A stretch of DNA of 64,000 bases from MED-G116 sp038147495 (GTDB lineage Bacteria; Pseudomonadota; Alphaproteobacteria; Puniceispirillales; Puniceispirillaceae). Location: the NCBI GenBank assembly GCA_038147495.1, contig JAYQTT010000014.1, forward strand, positions 1 through 64,000. The letters are read 5' to 3'. The notes beneath the pieces are model-generated. The model saw only the letters and a list, made by a program, of their open reading frames with translations. It did no database searches and had not been told where the DNA came from. The position numbers and the translations under genes were made by a program. Positions 1-8,099 of the stretch are shown here, one piece after another (position 1 is the first letter of the stretch; each line of letters begins with the position of its first letter).

Positions 1-677
1 AAGTTACGTATTGCTGGTCCTCGTGTATGCCGGACTGGCGGCGCGCAACGGGATCGCGACCGACCTGATGAACCGGGTGATAGCCGTGCTGGAGGCGCGA
101 GGCATCGTGCCCGGTCTCGATGCGACGCCGGCCGGACGCGAAGTCTACCGCCAGCTCGGCTTCGTCGACATTTACGGCATCCAGCGGCTGATCGCGGAGG
201 CGCCGGCGCTCGAAGCCGACGCACCGAAGGGCGTTGAAATCAGGGAAGTGGCCGAAGCCGACCTGGCCGCTCTCGCCGCATACGACGCACCGGTCTTCGG
301 CGCCGACCGAAGCGCGCTTCTCCGCCATCTCGCGGAGCGCCAGCCCGCCCGGGCGGCCGTCGCCCTGTCGGAGGGCAGGATCCGCGGCTTCGTCCTCGCA
401 CGCGAGGGGCGGACATGGACGCAGATCGGCCCGGTGCGCGTGGACGGCGTGAGGACACCGCGAAGGCGCTGGTCGCCGCGCGGCGGCCCATGGTGGCGTG
501 AGGGACCGCGCAACCTCCTGATCGACGCGCTCGATGCACATCCCGCCGTGCAGGAATGGCTGAGCGGCGGAGGCTTCGTCTTCCAGCGTCCCTACATCCG
601 CATGATCCGCGGCCGGAGCGAGGCGTTCGACGACCCGGAACCGCGTCTTCGCCCTCGCGGGACCGGAACTCGGCTGA
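1..677 (+). pseudogene. GNAT-family N-acetyltransferase, 5'-truncated and frame-broken
   Basis: An acetyl-CoA-dependent N-acetyltransferase is suggested by the fold-typical stretch RNGIATDLMNRVIAVLEARG followed by ATPAGREVYRQLGFVD, which is the acetyl-CoA loop and following helix of GNAT proteins. The C-terminal part (NLLIDALDAHPAVQEWL, then FVFQRPYIRM) resembles the second GNAT-like domain found in YitH-type proteins. The 5' end lies outside the window. The frame appears to shift near base 20-50, near 440-500 and again near 650: the natural ending VFALAGPELG with a stop at 675-677 is in another frame from the longest open frame, which runs on to 736. Substrate unknown. The GC-rich composition matches the rest of bases 1-6470. 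Confidence 0.55.
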
Positions 678-684
678 ACGAAAA

Positions 685-711
685 GGGGAGAGGCCGGCGC
701 CGGCCCCTCTC
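685..711 (+). terminator. Imperfect GC-rich hairpin after the acetyltransferase
   Basis: GAGAGG (688-693) faces CCTCTC (706-711) around the palindrome CCGGCGCCGG (694-703). It lies 10 bases after the inferred acetyltransferase stop, so it could end transcription, but there is no T-run after it. Confidence 0.3.
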
Positions 712-1289
712 GATGGCGGACGCGTCGAACGATTGAAGCCAGCTGCACTACTCTACTACCCTGATTTCGCGGCGACGTGACCATTCGACACCGCCACCTC
801 GCTTGGGGGCATACCCGCCCGGCCAGAACGCTGCCGGACTCGAACTGCTACCCATCGGGCTTCCCGATTTGCGTACTACGCGTGCTACCTAACACCGCGA
901 CCCGGATCCCCTGTACTTGACTGGAACCGGAGGCCCTATCCGCCGAACCGCAGCGATCCTTTTTCCCGCATTCCTCTCCTCGTTCCCGGCCGTTTTGGGC
1001 CCGGGAGAGCAGTCGTCTTGAGGGCTACGGACGCTATGCGGATGAACTCATCGAACGAACCACTTCCCTTACGAACTCGCTACGCAACTACGCGCTACCC
1101 GAACCGAACTACTCCTACCCGCCGAATGCGCCCTCGCTGGGACCAACCGGCCTCTACTCTGCCTGGGGCGCCGACGCTTCTTCGAACTTCATCGTCGCGA
1201 TCGAGCCGTTCGTCGCGCTGTTCCGCGAGCTGATCGAGAACACGGCCGCCGGTCGCGACTAAGGCCGCATCCGCTTCCACAGGCCCGAC
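712..1289. other. Gene-poor stretch with one unrecognised open frame
   Basis: No known family is recognised here. On the plus strand a frame open from about 939 to the stop at 1260-1262 gives a Tyr/Pro/Asn-rich segment (LPEPNYSYPPNAPS) followed by a plausible C-terminus, FIVAIEPFVALFRELIENTA. The codon pattern of the last 60 residues looks coding (G/C at most third positions), but no start or Shine-Dalgarno site can be assigned. It could be the 3' end of a small gene whose upstream part is frame-broken like its neighbours. The part before about 930 shows nothing definite. Confidence 0.25.
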
Positions 1290-1328
1290 CCGTCCTCTAG
1301 TCTGCTACAAAGGCAGAGCAGAGGACGG
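1290..1328 (+). promoter_or_regulatory. Perfect leader hairpin that pairs the ribosome binding site of the hydrolase
   Basis: CCGTCCTCT (1290-1298) is exactly complementary to AGAGGACGG (1320-1328), and inside it TCTGC (1301-1305) pairs with GCAGA (1313-1317). The 3' arm contains the Shine-Dalgarno-like AGAGGA, about 7 bases before the ATG at 1333. The structure would hide the ribosome binding site when folded. It could instead be a terminator of the upstream gene, but no T-run follows. Confidence 0.45.
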
Positions 1329-1332
1329 CGGC

Positions 1333-2022
1333 ATGGCGGAGCGCACTTCAGTCACGGCGAAAGACGGGCACCGGCTGGATGCCTGGCGCAGCCTTCCGCG
1401 CGACGATGCCCGGGGCGGCATCGTCATCCTGCACGCGATCTACGGCCTCACGCCGCACATCGGCGACGTCTGCGACCGCTTCGCTGCCGCCGGTTATGCG
1501 GCCATGGCCCCCGCCCTCTACGACCGGACGGAACGCAACCGCGTCTTCCCCTATGTCGGCGAAGGTCTTATCGCGGCACGGCAATACCGGGAACACTTGA
1601 AGGAAACGACCGTCCTCCTGGACGTCGAAGCGTGCCGCGACAGCCTCCATGCGCATGTCTCTCGCGTCGCCATTTCGGGCTTCTGCACCGGCGGGTCCTG
1701 GGCCTGGGTCTCGGCGAGCGCCGCCGTCTTTGACGCCGCAGTGATCTTCTACGGCAGCGACGTCTACGAGCTCATGGACCGGACGCCACGCTGCCCCGTC
1801 CAGTTCCACTACGGAGACCGCGATGTCGTCGTCCCCGTCGAAAAGGTAACGGAGATCCGGAGCCGCTTTCCCGAGGCCGAGTTCCACGTCTATCCGGGCG
1901 GCGAGCACGCCTTCTTCAACCCGGAACAGGCCCACCACGACCCGGCCGCCGCGGCCCTCGCCTTCTCCCGCAGCATCGATTTCCTGAACCGGCGCTTCGC
2001 GGCCACCCCGGTCTCCGCGTAA
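1333..2022 (+). CDS. Dienelactone hydrolase family protein
   Basis: An alpha/beta hydrolase of the dienelactone hydrolase family, 229 residues, a usual length. The catalytic triad is visible: nucleophile Cys118 in GFCTGG, an acidic residue in GDRDVVV (Asp162 or Asp164) and His192 in GGEHAFFN. The N-terminal IVILHAIYGL strand and the HIGDVCDRFAAAGYAAMAPAL helix fit the fold. Family members open lactone rings made during catechol breakdown, although many act on other esters. It starts at the ATG 7 bases after AGAGGA. It is the only fully intact gene in the left block, and it sits beside two ring-cleavage dioxygenases and a monooxygenase, which supports a role in aromatic catabolism (inference). 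Confidence 0.85.
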   Translation: MAERTSVTAKDGHRLDAWRSLPRDDARGGIVILHAIYGLTPHIGDVCDRFAAAGYAAMAPALYDRTERNRVFPYVGEGLIAARQYREHLKETTVLLDVEACRDSLHAHVSRVAISGFCTGGSWAWVSASAAVFDAAVIFYGSDVYELMDRTPRCPVQFHYGDRDVVVPVEKVTEIRSRFPEAEFHVYPGGEHAFFNPEQAHHDPAAAALAFSRSIDFLNRRFAATPVSA

Positions 2023-2035
2023 ACGGACGCCCCGC

Positions 2036-2940
2036 CTAGCCCGACGCCGGGCCGCCGCGCCCCTTCTTGCGGGCCTCGCCCTGGGCGATGAAGCAGGTGC
2101 TGCCGACGATGATCAGAGCGCCGACGATCGTCCAGACGTCCGGAACCTCGCCGAAGAGGAAGAAACCGAAGGCGGCGGCAAAGATCAGGCGGACATATTC
2201 CGTGGGCCCGATCACGCTCGCCTCACCGACGGCGAAGCCGCGTATGAACCTGATCATACCGAAGGCCGTGAGCAGGCCGATTCCGCACATCAGCCACGCC
2301 ATCAGGCTGGCGGGCGTCTGCCAGAACCAGATCGCGGGCCCAACGAACACCAGGATTCCGCCAGCCTGGTAATAGAACAGGATGCGGTTGGGGGCTCGGT
2401 CGTCGACATCATGCGGATCATGATATTGGCCACCGCGAAGGTGCAGGCCGCACCGATGGCGACAAAGACCACGGGGTCGATATGGCCGCCGGGACGGACC
2501 ATCACCACGACGCCGACGAAGCCCGCCACGGTCGCCGACCAGCGGCTCCCGCTCACGACCTCGCGCAGAACGATCACGGCGACCACGGTCGTGAACAGGA
2601 TACGCGAGAAGGCGAGCGCGGTTGCATCGGCGAGCGGAAGATAGACCACGGCGGTATAGACGCCGACCTGCGCCGTGCAGGCGATCAGCAGACGGACGAT
2701 GTGGATCCCGGGACGCGACGTCCGCAGTTCCGAAAGCCCCATCCGGTAGAAGACCGGCAGCATGATCACGAAGCCGAGCGAGTAGCGGAAGAACGCGAGT
2801 TGGAACGGCGACATCGTCTTGCCGAGGGTCTTCACCAGCAGGTCGTTCAAGGCGAACGACAGCGTGCCGAGAAGCACCCACAGGATGCCCCGGAGGTTCG
2901 GCGGCAGTCGGAGCCAGGCTTCGGTGAGAGGCGCAAACAT
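2036..2940 (-). pseudogene. EamA/DMT-family membrane transporter, one frameshift
   Basis: A ten-helix drug/metabolite-transporter-superfamily protein in two frames. The N-terminal two thirds (ATG at 2940, FALNDLLVKTLGKTMSPFQ through GHIDPVVFVAIGAACTFAVA) ends in a run of five G (2390-2394 on the plus strand). The C-terminal helices (GGILVFVGPAIWFWQTP, YVRLIFAAAFGFFLFGE, GALIIVGSTCFIAQGEARKK) continue in the next frame to the stop at 2036. Restoring one base in that homopolymer gives a normal protein of about 300 residues, so this may be a sequence error. The substrate cannot be read from the sequence; the setting suggests a small organic metabolite. It is transcribed away from the ring-cleavage gene at 3261. 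Confidence 0.7.
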
Positions 2941-3260
2941 GTCGGATGCGGCCTAGGAGTGCGCGGGCATCGAAAAAGACCTCGGACGGAGCGGGCAGGT
3001 GCCGCGGGGCCGCCACGCTACAGGCATCCTTCCCGTCGTTCACGGAAATCCTGCGCGGCGTCCCCCCGGAAAAGGGGCTGCACCCTAACGTGGAAGCGCG
3101 GCGGCCGGAACTCGCTTTGTCATGGCGTCCGTGCATGCGCGACGGACTGAGCTGCATGGGCCGCCGGCCGGCATCGAGATCGTTGCGAAGTTCCGCGATA
3201 TCGCCGATCCTCCGGGCGCGATCGAACCGGGTCGAACCCGTATCACCGCAGGAGCGCAAA
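2941..3260. other. Divergent intergenic region
   Basis: 320 bases between the leftward transporter and the rightward LigB-type gene. It must hold both promoters if both genes are expressed, but I see no convincing -35/-10 pair, repeat or small gene. Open frames crossing it are G+C-driven shadows. The GGAG-type ribosome binding site for the downstream gene is also unclear; GCAGGAGCGCAAA lies directly before the ATG at 3261. Confidence 0.4.
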
Positions 3261-4270
3261 ATGGCGGAAATCGTTCTGGGAATGGCGACGTCGCACGGCC
3301 CGATGCTGTCGACGCCGTGGGAGCAGTGGAACCAGCGCGTCGCGGCAGACCGGCAGGCGAAGGGCCACCCCTTCCGGGGCGGCACCTACGGTTTCGACGA
3401 GCTCGTCACGATGCGCCGGACGGAAGGCCTCGGCGCCCAGATCACCCCCGACATGTGGAAGACCCGCGCGCAGGCCTGCGCGGACGCCATCGACGCGCTC
3501 GCCGCCAAGTACGCCGAGGTCGCGCCCGACGTGACCGTCATTGTCGGCAACGACCAGCGCGAGCTGTTCACCGAGGACAATTTCCCCGCGTTCTGCGTCT
3601 TCTGGGGCGCGACCATCGAGAACCGCCCGCGCACGGCCGAGCAGGTCGCCGCGCTGCCGCCCGGAATCGCGATCTCCGAGCGCGGCCATGCCCCGCCCGA
3701 AGATGCGGTCTATCCGGGCTGCCCCGAGCTTGGCCGCCACATCATCGAGAGCCTGATCGACGAGGAATTCGACATCGCCGCTTCCTCCGTCTTGCCGGCG
3801 GGCTCCGGATACGTCAATTGCATCCCCCACGCCTACGGCATCATCTACCGCCAGATCATGAAGGACAGGCCGGCGCCGAGCGTGCCCGTCATCCTCAACA
3901 CGTTCTTCCGCCGAACCAGCCGTCGGCCGCGCGCTGCTACGATTTCGGCGCGGCGCTCGGGCGGGCCATCGCGAGCTGGGATGCGTCGCTCCGCGTCGCC
4001 GTCTTCGCGTCGGGCGGGCTGAGCCATTTCGTCATCGACGAGGATCTCGACCGCAAGGTGCTGAAGGCCCTGCGCGAGAACGACCGCGAGACGCTGGTAT
4101 CGATCCCGGACGACCTCTACCAGTCCGGCACATCTGAGATCAAAAACTGGATCCCGGTATCGGCGGCGATGACCCAGGCGGGAAAGCGCTTCACCCTCGT
4201 CGATTATGTCCCCTGCTACCGCTCGGAAGCGGGAACCGGGAACGCGATGGGCTTCGGCTACTGGGACTAA
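3261..4270 (+). pseudogene. LigB-type extradiol aromatic ring-cleavage dioxygenase, one frameshift
   Basis: It resembles the catalytic LigB subunit of class III extradiol dioxygenases, non-haem iron enzymes that cleave catecholic rings. The N-terminal segment MAEIVLGMATSHGPMLSTP carries the first metal-ligand histidine, GNDQRELF and NCIPHAYG follow, and FASGGLSHFVIDEDLDR carries the C-terminal LSH motif. The frame breaks at about 3908-3913, where NTFF must be joined to PPNQPSAARCYDFGAALGRA in the next frame by adding one base. The repaired product is about 336 residues. The substrate is not evident; protocatechuate, gallate or a related diol are possible. It converges on the gentisate-dioxygenase-like gene, with a shared hairpin between them. 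Confidence 0.7.
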
Positions 4271-4291
4271 CCCCGGTCCGCGCGACCGGGG
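4271..4291. terminator. Shared bidirectional hairpin terminator
   Basis: CCCCGGTC (4271-4278) pairs perfectly with GACCGGGG (4284-4291) around a five-base loop. It starts one base after the TAA of the LigB-type gene and ends just before the stop of the opposite-strand cupin gene (4293), so it can serve both. There is no T-run, so rho-independence is uncertain. Confidence 0.55.
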
Positions 4292-4292
4292 C

Positions 4293-5252
4293 TCAAACGT
4301 CCTCGGTCCGGAGCCATCCGAGCGAGCGCATCAGCGGCTCGTCCGTCATCACGAACAGCGTCGCGTCATCGGACGCCCGGTGAGATACCGGCCGCCACGC
4401 CGGCACCGCGATCATGTCGCCGCGCGTCCACGAAAAGGTCTCGCCGTCGATGGTGGTCTCGCCGGTTCCCTGCGCGGCGCACAGGATCTGGTTCGCCGTG
4501 GTCCGGAGTGGCCGCGTCGTCTCGCCCGGAACCGAGCCGCATCATGCAGAGGCCGATCGCCGCGAGCGCGGATCGCCGAGCGCCACGCGCGTCCCGTAGC
4601 GCCCCTCGGGATCGGGCTTCGCCCGGTCGAGATCGGCCTGCACGTCCTCCCAGCGGAAGATGAAGGGCGAGGACCGGGGCGTGGAGCGGACCGGTTCGTA
4701 GCCCTGCGGGTGGTGTTCGTAGAACATCGGCTCCAGCAGATGGACGAGCGGCGCATCGAGGCAGTCCATCCAGTAACACATGCCGTCGGCCTCGCTGCCG
4801 TGGCCGTGCCAGCTCCAGTTGGGCGTGAGCAGCACGTCGTTCGGCTTCATTTCGAGGCGCTCGCCGTCGACGATGGTGTAGGCGCCTTCGCCCTCGAGGA
4901 CGAACCGGAGCGCGTTCGGCGTATGGCGGTGGGAGCGCGCCTTCTCTCCCGGCAGGATCGCCTGGTAGGCGGCGATCATGGTGCGTACCGTCGCGTAGGT
5001 GTTGCCTTCGACCGGATTGAACAGGATCAGGTTGCGGCGCTCGGCGAACTCGGTATCGACCAGCCGTCCCGCCGCATCGAGCGCCGCGCGGCCCTCTTTC
5101 CACGACCACTTGAAGGGAACGAAGTTCTTACGGGGCGACGCCCACAGCGACGGCACCGGCTTCGCCCAGCCGCAGTTGATGCTGAGCGGCGCGAGCGCCT
5201 CGTAGAGGCTTTCGAGCGTCTCGGTGTCCGCGAGCTTCGATAGCGCGACCAT
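4293..5252 (-). pseudogene. Gentisate 1,2-dioxygenase-like bicupin, two frameshifts
   Basis: A cupin of the gentisate/1-hydroxy-2-naphthoate dioxygenase type, which opens gentisate to maleylpyruvate with Fe(II). The first cupin is clear: PGEKARSHRHTPNALRF with the His-x-His metal site, then EGEGAYTIVDGE and WSWHGHG. The second, shorter cupin (QGTGETTIDGETFSWTRGD, then IAVPAWRPVSHRASDDATLF) is reached only after two frame changes, near 4575 and 4526. The stop that ends the repaired product (LGWLRTEDV) is at 4293-4295. The ATG at 5252 gives MVALSKLADTETLESLYEAL, typical of the family. Repaired length is about 320 residues, slightly shorter than classic gentisate dioxygenases. It is followed downstream in the same direction by nothing; the monooxygenase is upstream. 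Confidence 0.75.
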
Positions 5253-5288
5253 CGCCCTCTCCTATCGGTTTTGCCGCAGTTTAGGCGC

Positions 5289-6470
5289 TCACGCGGCGCC
5301 GCGCACGCAGTCGATCACGGATTTCGATCGGTTGGGGCCGCATCGCCGCGCCACGCGACATGCCCGTCGGGCCGGACGAGGACGAGCGCGCGTTCGTAGG
5401 CTCGGACGATCTCCGGCTAGCCGATGCTCTCGACCGCAAGCGGAAGCCCGGCCCGTGCGGCAGCCGCCTCCAGCGCACTTGTATCGGATACGTCCGCGCC
5501 GAGCCGGAGCAGCACGAAGCCCCGGCCGATGAGATCGAGGGTCGAGGTGCCGTCGGCCCGCCAAACGTGGGGCGCGCGCGATCCGGGCCGCGTGGTCTGC
5601 ACGTAGACGGAGGGATCTAGGCTCGGCGGCGGCGTGCCGTCCGGCACGCAGATCGGCGAGTTCTCGTAGAAATAGCCGAGATGGACGCCGAGCGTCCGCC
5701 ACTCGCGCTGCATCGCTTCGGCAAGGTCGCGGCCGACCTTTTCCCGTAGTGCGGCGGCGGCAGGCGTCGGATCGAGCAGCTCCGGTGCGCCGGCGGCGAC
5801 AGCATGCGGCCGAGATTGCCGCTCGCCTCGGTCACGTTGCGAAGCGCCACGGGATGGCGTTCGGCGGTGTAGCTGCCGAGCAGCGCGCCGCCGCCCCACC
5901 CCTGCTGGACCGCGGTCATTTTCCACGACAGGTCGACCGCGTCGCCGACGCCGGTGTTCATGCCGAAGCCGCCTGTGGGCGACATCGCATGCGCTGAATC
6001 GCCGGCAAGAAAGACGTTTCCGCTCGCGAAGGCATCCGCAACCAGTTCGCGCCGGGTCCACGGCATGACCGACAGGATCTCGTAGTCGAAATCGGCGCCG
6101 ACGGCGCGGCGGATGGCGGCGTGCACCTCGGCCTCGTCGAGCGCCGTGCGTCCGTCTCCGCGCGGATGACCGACATGCGCCACTCGTCCCGCCCGTTGAT
6201 GGCGACGATCGTCGCCCATGTTCCCTCCCGGGCCCGACGAAGATGAACCGGTAACCCGGCCGCTTGTCGTGGAGCGCTCTCGATTGCCGGCGCAGCGGAA
6301 GATGATGTTGGTCGTGTGTGTCAGCGCGGGATTGCCGCTCATCGCGATCCCTGCCGCCCGCCGGATTCCGCTGTTCGCTCCGTCACAGGCGACAAGATAT
6401 TCCGTGGCGATGCGGATCGTGTCGCCATGGTCGAGCCGCTCGACCTCGGCGACGACCCCGCCTCGACTGT
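5289..6470 (-). pseudogene. FAD-dependent aromatic monooxygenase, truncated and multiply broken
   Basis: It resembles PHBH/UbiH-type flavoprotein hydroxylases that add one oxygen to an aromatic ring. Visible pieces are VACDGANSGIRRAAGI (the DG motif), then FVGPGRE, then GNVFLAGDSAHAMSPTGGFG (the second FAD motif) followed by MNTGVGDAVDLSWK, and a C-terminal LVLVRPDGHVAWRGD. These are spread over three frames with breaks near 6240, 6150, 5790 and 5640, plus an in-frame TAG at 5417-5419. The N-terminal FAD-binding GxGxxG part is missing because the gene runs into the junction near 6470. A C-terminus ending VRGAA with a stop at 5289 fits after one more shift. With the cupin gene it suggests hydroxybenzoate/salicylate to gentisate catabolism (inference). 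Confidence 0.65.
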
Positions 6471-6476
6471 TGGGGC
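6464..6476. other. Abrupt junction between two unrelated sequence blocks
   Basis: Leftward, the minus strand reads monooxygenase (VVAEVERLDHGDTIRIATEY) up to about 6465. Rightward, the plus strand reads the conserved SAM-binding loop of CFA synthase (CWGGFARYVTSTIGARVTG) from about 6470. Both genes are cut, and composition changes at the same place. No integrase, inverted repeat or target duplication is visible at the point. Confidence 0.7.
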
Positions 6477-7091
6477 GGTTTTGCCAGATATGTCACCTCG
6501 ACAATCGGCGCGCGGGTCACCGGCATCACCATTTCAAAAGAGCAATATGAATTCGCCCAAAAGAGCCTTTTCGAAGCGGGGCTGAATGAAAAAGCGGATT
6601 TGCGGCTGATTGATTACCGCGATCTGCAGGGCAGTTTTGATAAAATCGTTTCCATTGAAATGTTTGAGGCTGTTGGTGAAGCCTATTGGCCAACATATTT
6701 TGATCGTGTCGCGCATCTATTGAAAAAGGGTGGGCGCGCGGCGATCCAGTCAATCACCATCGATCATTCGGCCTTCGATACCTACAAGCGCGACCCAGAT
6801 TTCATCCAGCGATATATCTTCCCGGGAGGCATGTTGCCATCGCTTCCGGTTCTTGAAGCACCGCTAAGCAAGGCTGGTCTGACGCTGGTAAAGGAAACCG
6901 GCTATGGGTTGCATTATGCAAAGACACTTGCTGAATGGCGGGAGCGGTTTAACGCCGCCTGGCCGGAACTGGCCGAGGGGCGTTTTGATACGCGGTTCAA
7001 GCGTATGTGGGAACTCTATCTCGCCTATTGCGAGGGCGGCTTTCGCGGCGGCATGATTGATGTCAAACAAATGCTGCTGATGCATAAATAG
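6471..7091 (+). CDS. Cyclopropane-fatty-acyl-phospholipid synthase family methyltransferase, N-terminus missing
   Basis: This is the C-terminal half of a SAM-dependent methyltransferase that acts on unsaturated acyl chains of membrane phospholipids. It begins inside motif I (normally GCGWGGF; only CWGGFARY remains) and continues with GITISKEQYEFAQ, the DYRDLQGSFDKIVSIEMFE region, the lid region GRAAIQSITIDHSAFDTYK, FIQRYIFPGGMLPS and the tail YCEGGFRGGMIDVKQMLL, all typical of CFA synthases. About 200 N-terminal residues are absent because of the junction. It is followed after 9 bases by a DUF3833 gene. CFA plus DUF3833, SDR and NTF2-like genes recur together in alphaproteobacteria, and in Rhodobacter a related set belongs to the sigma-E/ChrR singlet-oxygen response that leads to furan fatty acids, so that role is possible here. 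Confidence 0.8.
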   Translation, partial: WGGFARYVTSTIGARVTGITISKEQYEFAQKSLFEAGLNEKADLRLIDYRDLQGSFDKIVSIEMFEAVGEAYWPTYFDRVAHLLKKGGRAAIQSITIDHSAFDTYKRDPDFIQRYIFPGGMLPSLPVLEAPLSKAGLTLVKETGYGLHYAKTLAEWRERFNAAWPELAEGRFDTRFKRMWELYLAYCEGGFRGGMIDVKQMLLMHK

Positions 7092-7100
7092 GAACTGGCA

Positions 7101-7562
7101 ATGCAGGATGCCTTTGTACCGCCCGTTTTTGAGCCAGAAATTTATTTTGATCGTACCCTGAACGCGACTGGCGTTTTCATAGACCGTTTTGGAGATGTGC
7201 GGCGCCAATTTTCGGTCGTTGTTCGTGGCCATAAAACGGCGTCTGGCTTTGAGCTGGACGAGGCGTTTGTCTATGACGATGGCGAAACCGAAACGCGCCG
7301 CTGGGAAATTGTCAAAGAGACAGACGAACACTATCGCGGCACATGTAATGATATTGTCGGGGTAGCCCGCGGTCGGCTTGTCGGTAACATGCTGGCGTGG
7401 CGTTACCGGATCAGGCTGGCCATGTTTGGTCGCAAGGTCACGGTCGGTTTTGATGATGTCATGCTGTTGCAGTCGGATGATGTTCTGGTGAACCGGGCGA
7501 TTGTCACAAAATGGGGCATAAAACTAGGCGAGGTGTTGATCACCTTCCAGCCGGAGTCATAA
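7101..7562 (+). CDS. DUF3833 family protein
   Basis: 153 residues with the family's pattern of repeated beta-strand segments: FDRTLNATGVFIDRFGDVRR, FELDEAFVYDDGETETRRWE, GTCNDIVGVARGRLVGN and the terminal VTKWGIKLGEVLITFQ. There is no signal peptide or transmembrane helix, whereas many family members are lipoproteins. The ATG is 9 bases after the CFA gene stop, with AGGAACTGGCA before it, so the two are almost certainly cotranscribed. The function of DUF3833 is unknown; family members are regularly found next to CFA synthases and flavin amine oxidases, which points to lipid modification. Confidence 0.8.
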   Translation: MQDAFVPPVFEPEIYFDRTLNATGVFIDRFGDVRRQFSVVVRGHKTASGFELDEAFVYDDGETETRRWEIVKETDEHYRGTCNDIVGVARGRLVGNMLAWRYRIRLAMFGRKVTVGFDDVMLLQSDDVLVNRAIVTKWGIKLGEVLITFQPES

Positions 7563-7591
7563 GCACTAAAACCGGCTAGGCGGACGAATAT

Positions 7592-8062
7592 CTAGGCAAC
7601 AGGTGCTTTGACCACAAATAGCCGAAGCAACCGCCTGACCAGCCAGCCGATAAAAGGCAGCCTCGCCAAAAGCTGACTGGCGCTGTCCCAATGATCGATA
7701 TGTGCCGTGACAAGCCCCTGTTCATTTATATGGACCTCGCTCATACCGGCCAGATCGAGGTTGAGTGATGGCCGTCCCTTTGTGCGTGCCGTCATGCGCC
7801 AGCGGATATAGGCGATATGTGGGTTCCTGCCGGTTGAAATGGCAATGTCCGAGACGGTAAATATCGGGTCAATTGTCGTTTCAAACATATGGGTGAAGAT
7901 CGCCCGAAACGCCGCCCGACCTCGTACATCATTGAAGGGATCAACAAAGCGGACATCGTCGGCGACCAAGGCCACCAGCCGGTCCAGAGTTTTTGGCGTG
8001 AGGCTGGTAAACGCATCGACATAGGCATGTATGGCATCTGTTTGCGTCTGTTGGCGTGTCAT
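7592..8062 (-). CDS. NTF2-like (SnoaL-type) protein
   Basis: 156 residues from the ATG at 8062, which has AGGGA eight bases upstream and avoids a 29-base overlap with the SDR gene that the longer start at 8128 would give. The cone-shaped NTF2-like fold is suggested by IHAYVDAFTSLTPKTLDRLV, VRFVDPFNDVRGRAAFRAIF, IAYIRWRMTA and MSEVHINEQGLVTAHIDHWD. Family members include isomerases, cyclases and binding proteins, so the activity is open. It lies just downstream of the SDR gene on the same strand, and the pair converges on the CFA-DUF3833 pair, so the four probably share one process. Confidence 0.75.
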   Translation of the reverse strand: MTRQQTQTDAIHAYVDAFTSLTPKTLDRLVALVADDVRFVDPFNDVRGRAAFRAIFTHMFETTIDPIFTVSDIAISTGRNPHIAYIRWRMTARTKGRPSLNLDLAGMSEVHINEQGLVTAHIDHWDSASQLLARLPFIGWLVRRLLRLFVVKAPVA

Positions 8063-8099
8063 CGCGCGTGATCCCTGTGCCTTTTGTTGAGCCAAAACA

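Noticed and set aside
2036..3385. Long minus-strand open frame of 449 codons
   Set aside because: Only its last part (2036 to about 2395) matches the EamA transporter; the rest is Arg/Ser-rich shadow of the transporter and LigB genes in GC-rich DNA.
3122..4270. A 382-codon frame reading as one gene
   Set aside because: Its first 260 codons are an Arg-rich shadow; only the end continues the LigB-type protein after a frameshift near 3910.
4206..5243. Plus-strand open frame of 345 codons opposite the cupin gene
   Set aside because: Arg-rich low-complexity translation, antisense to a clear gentisate-dioxygenase-like protein on the minus strand.
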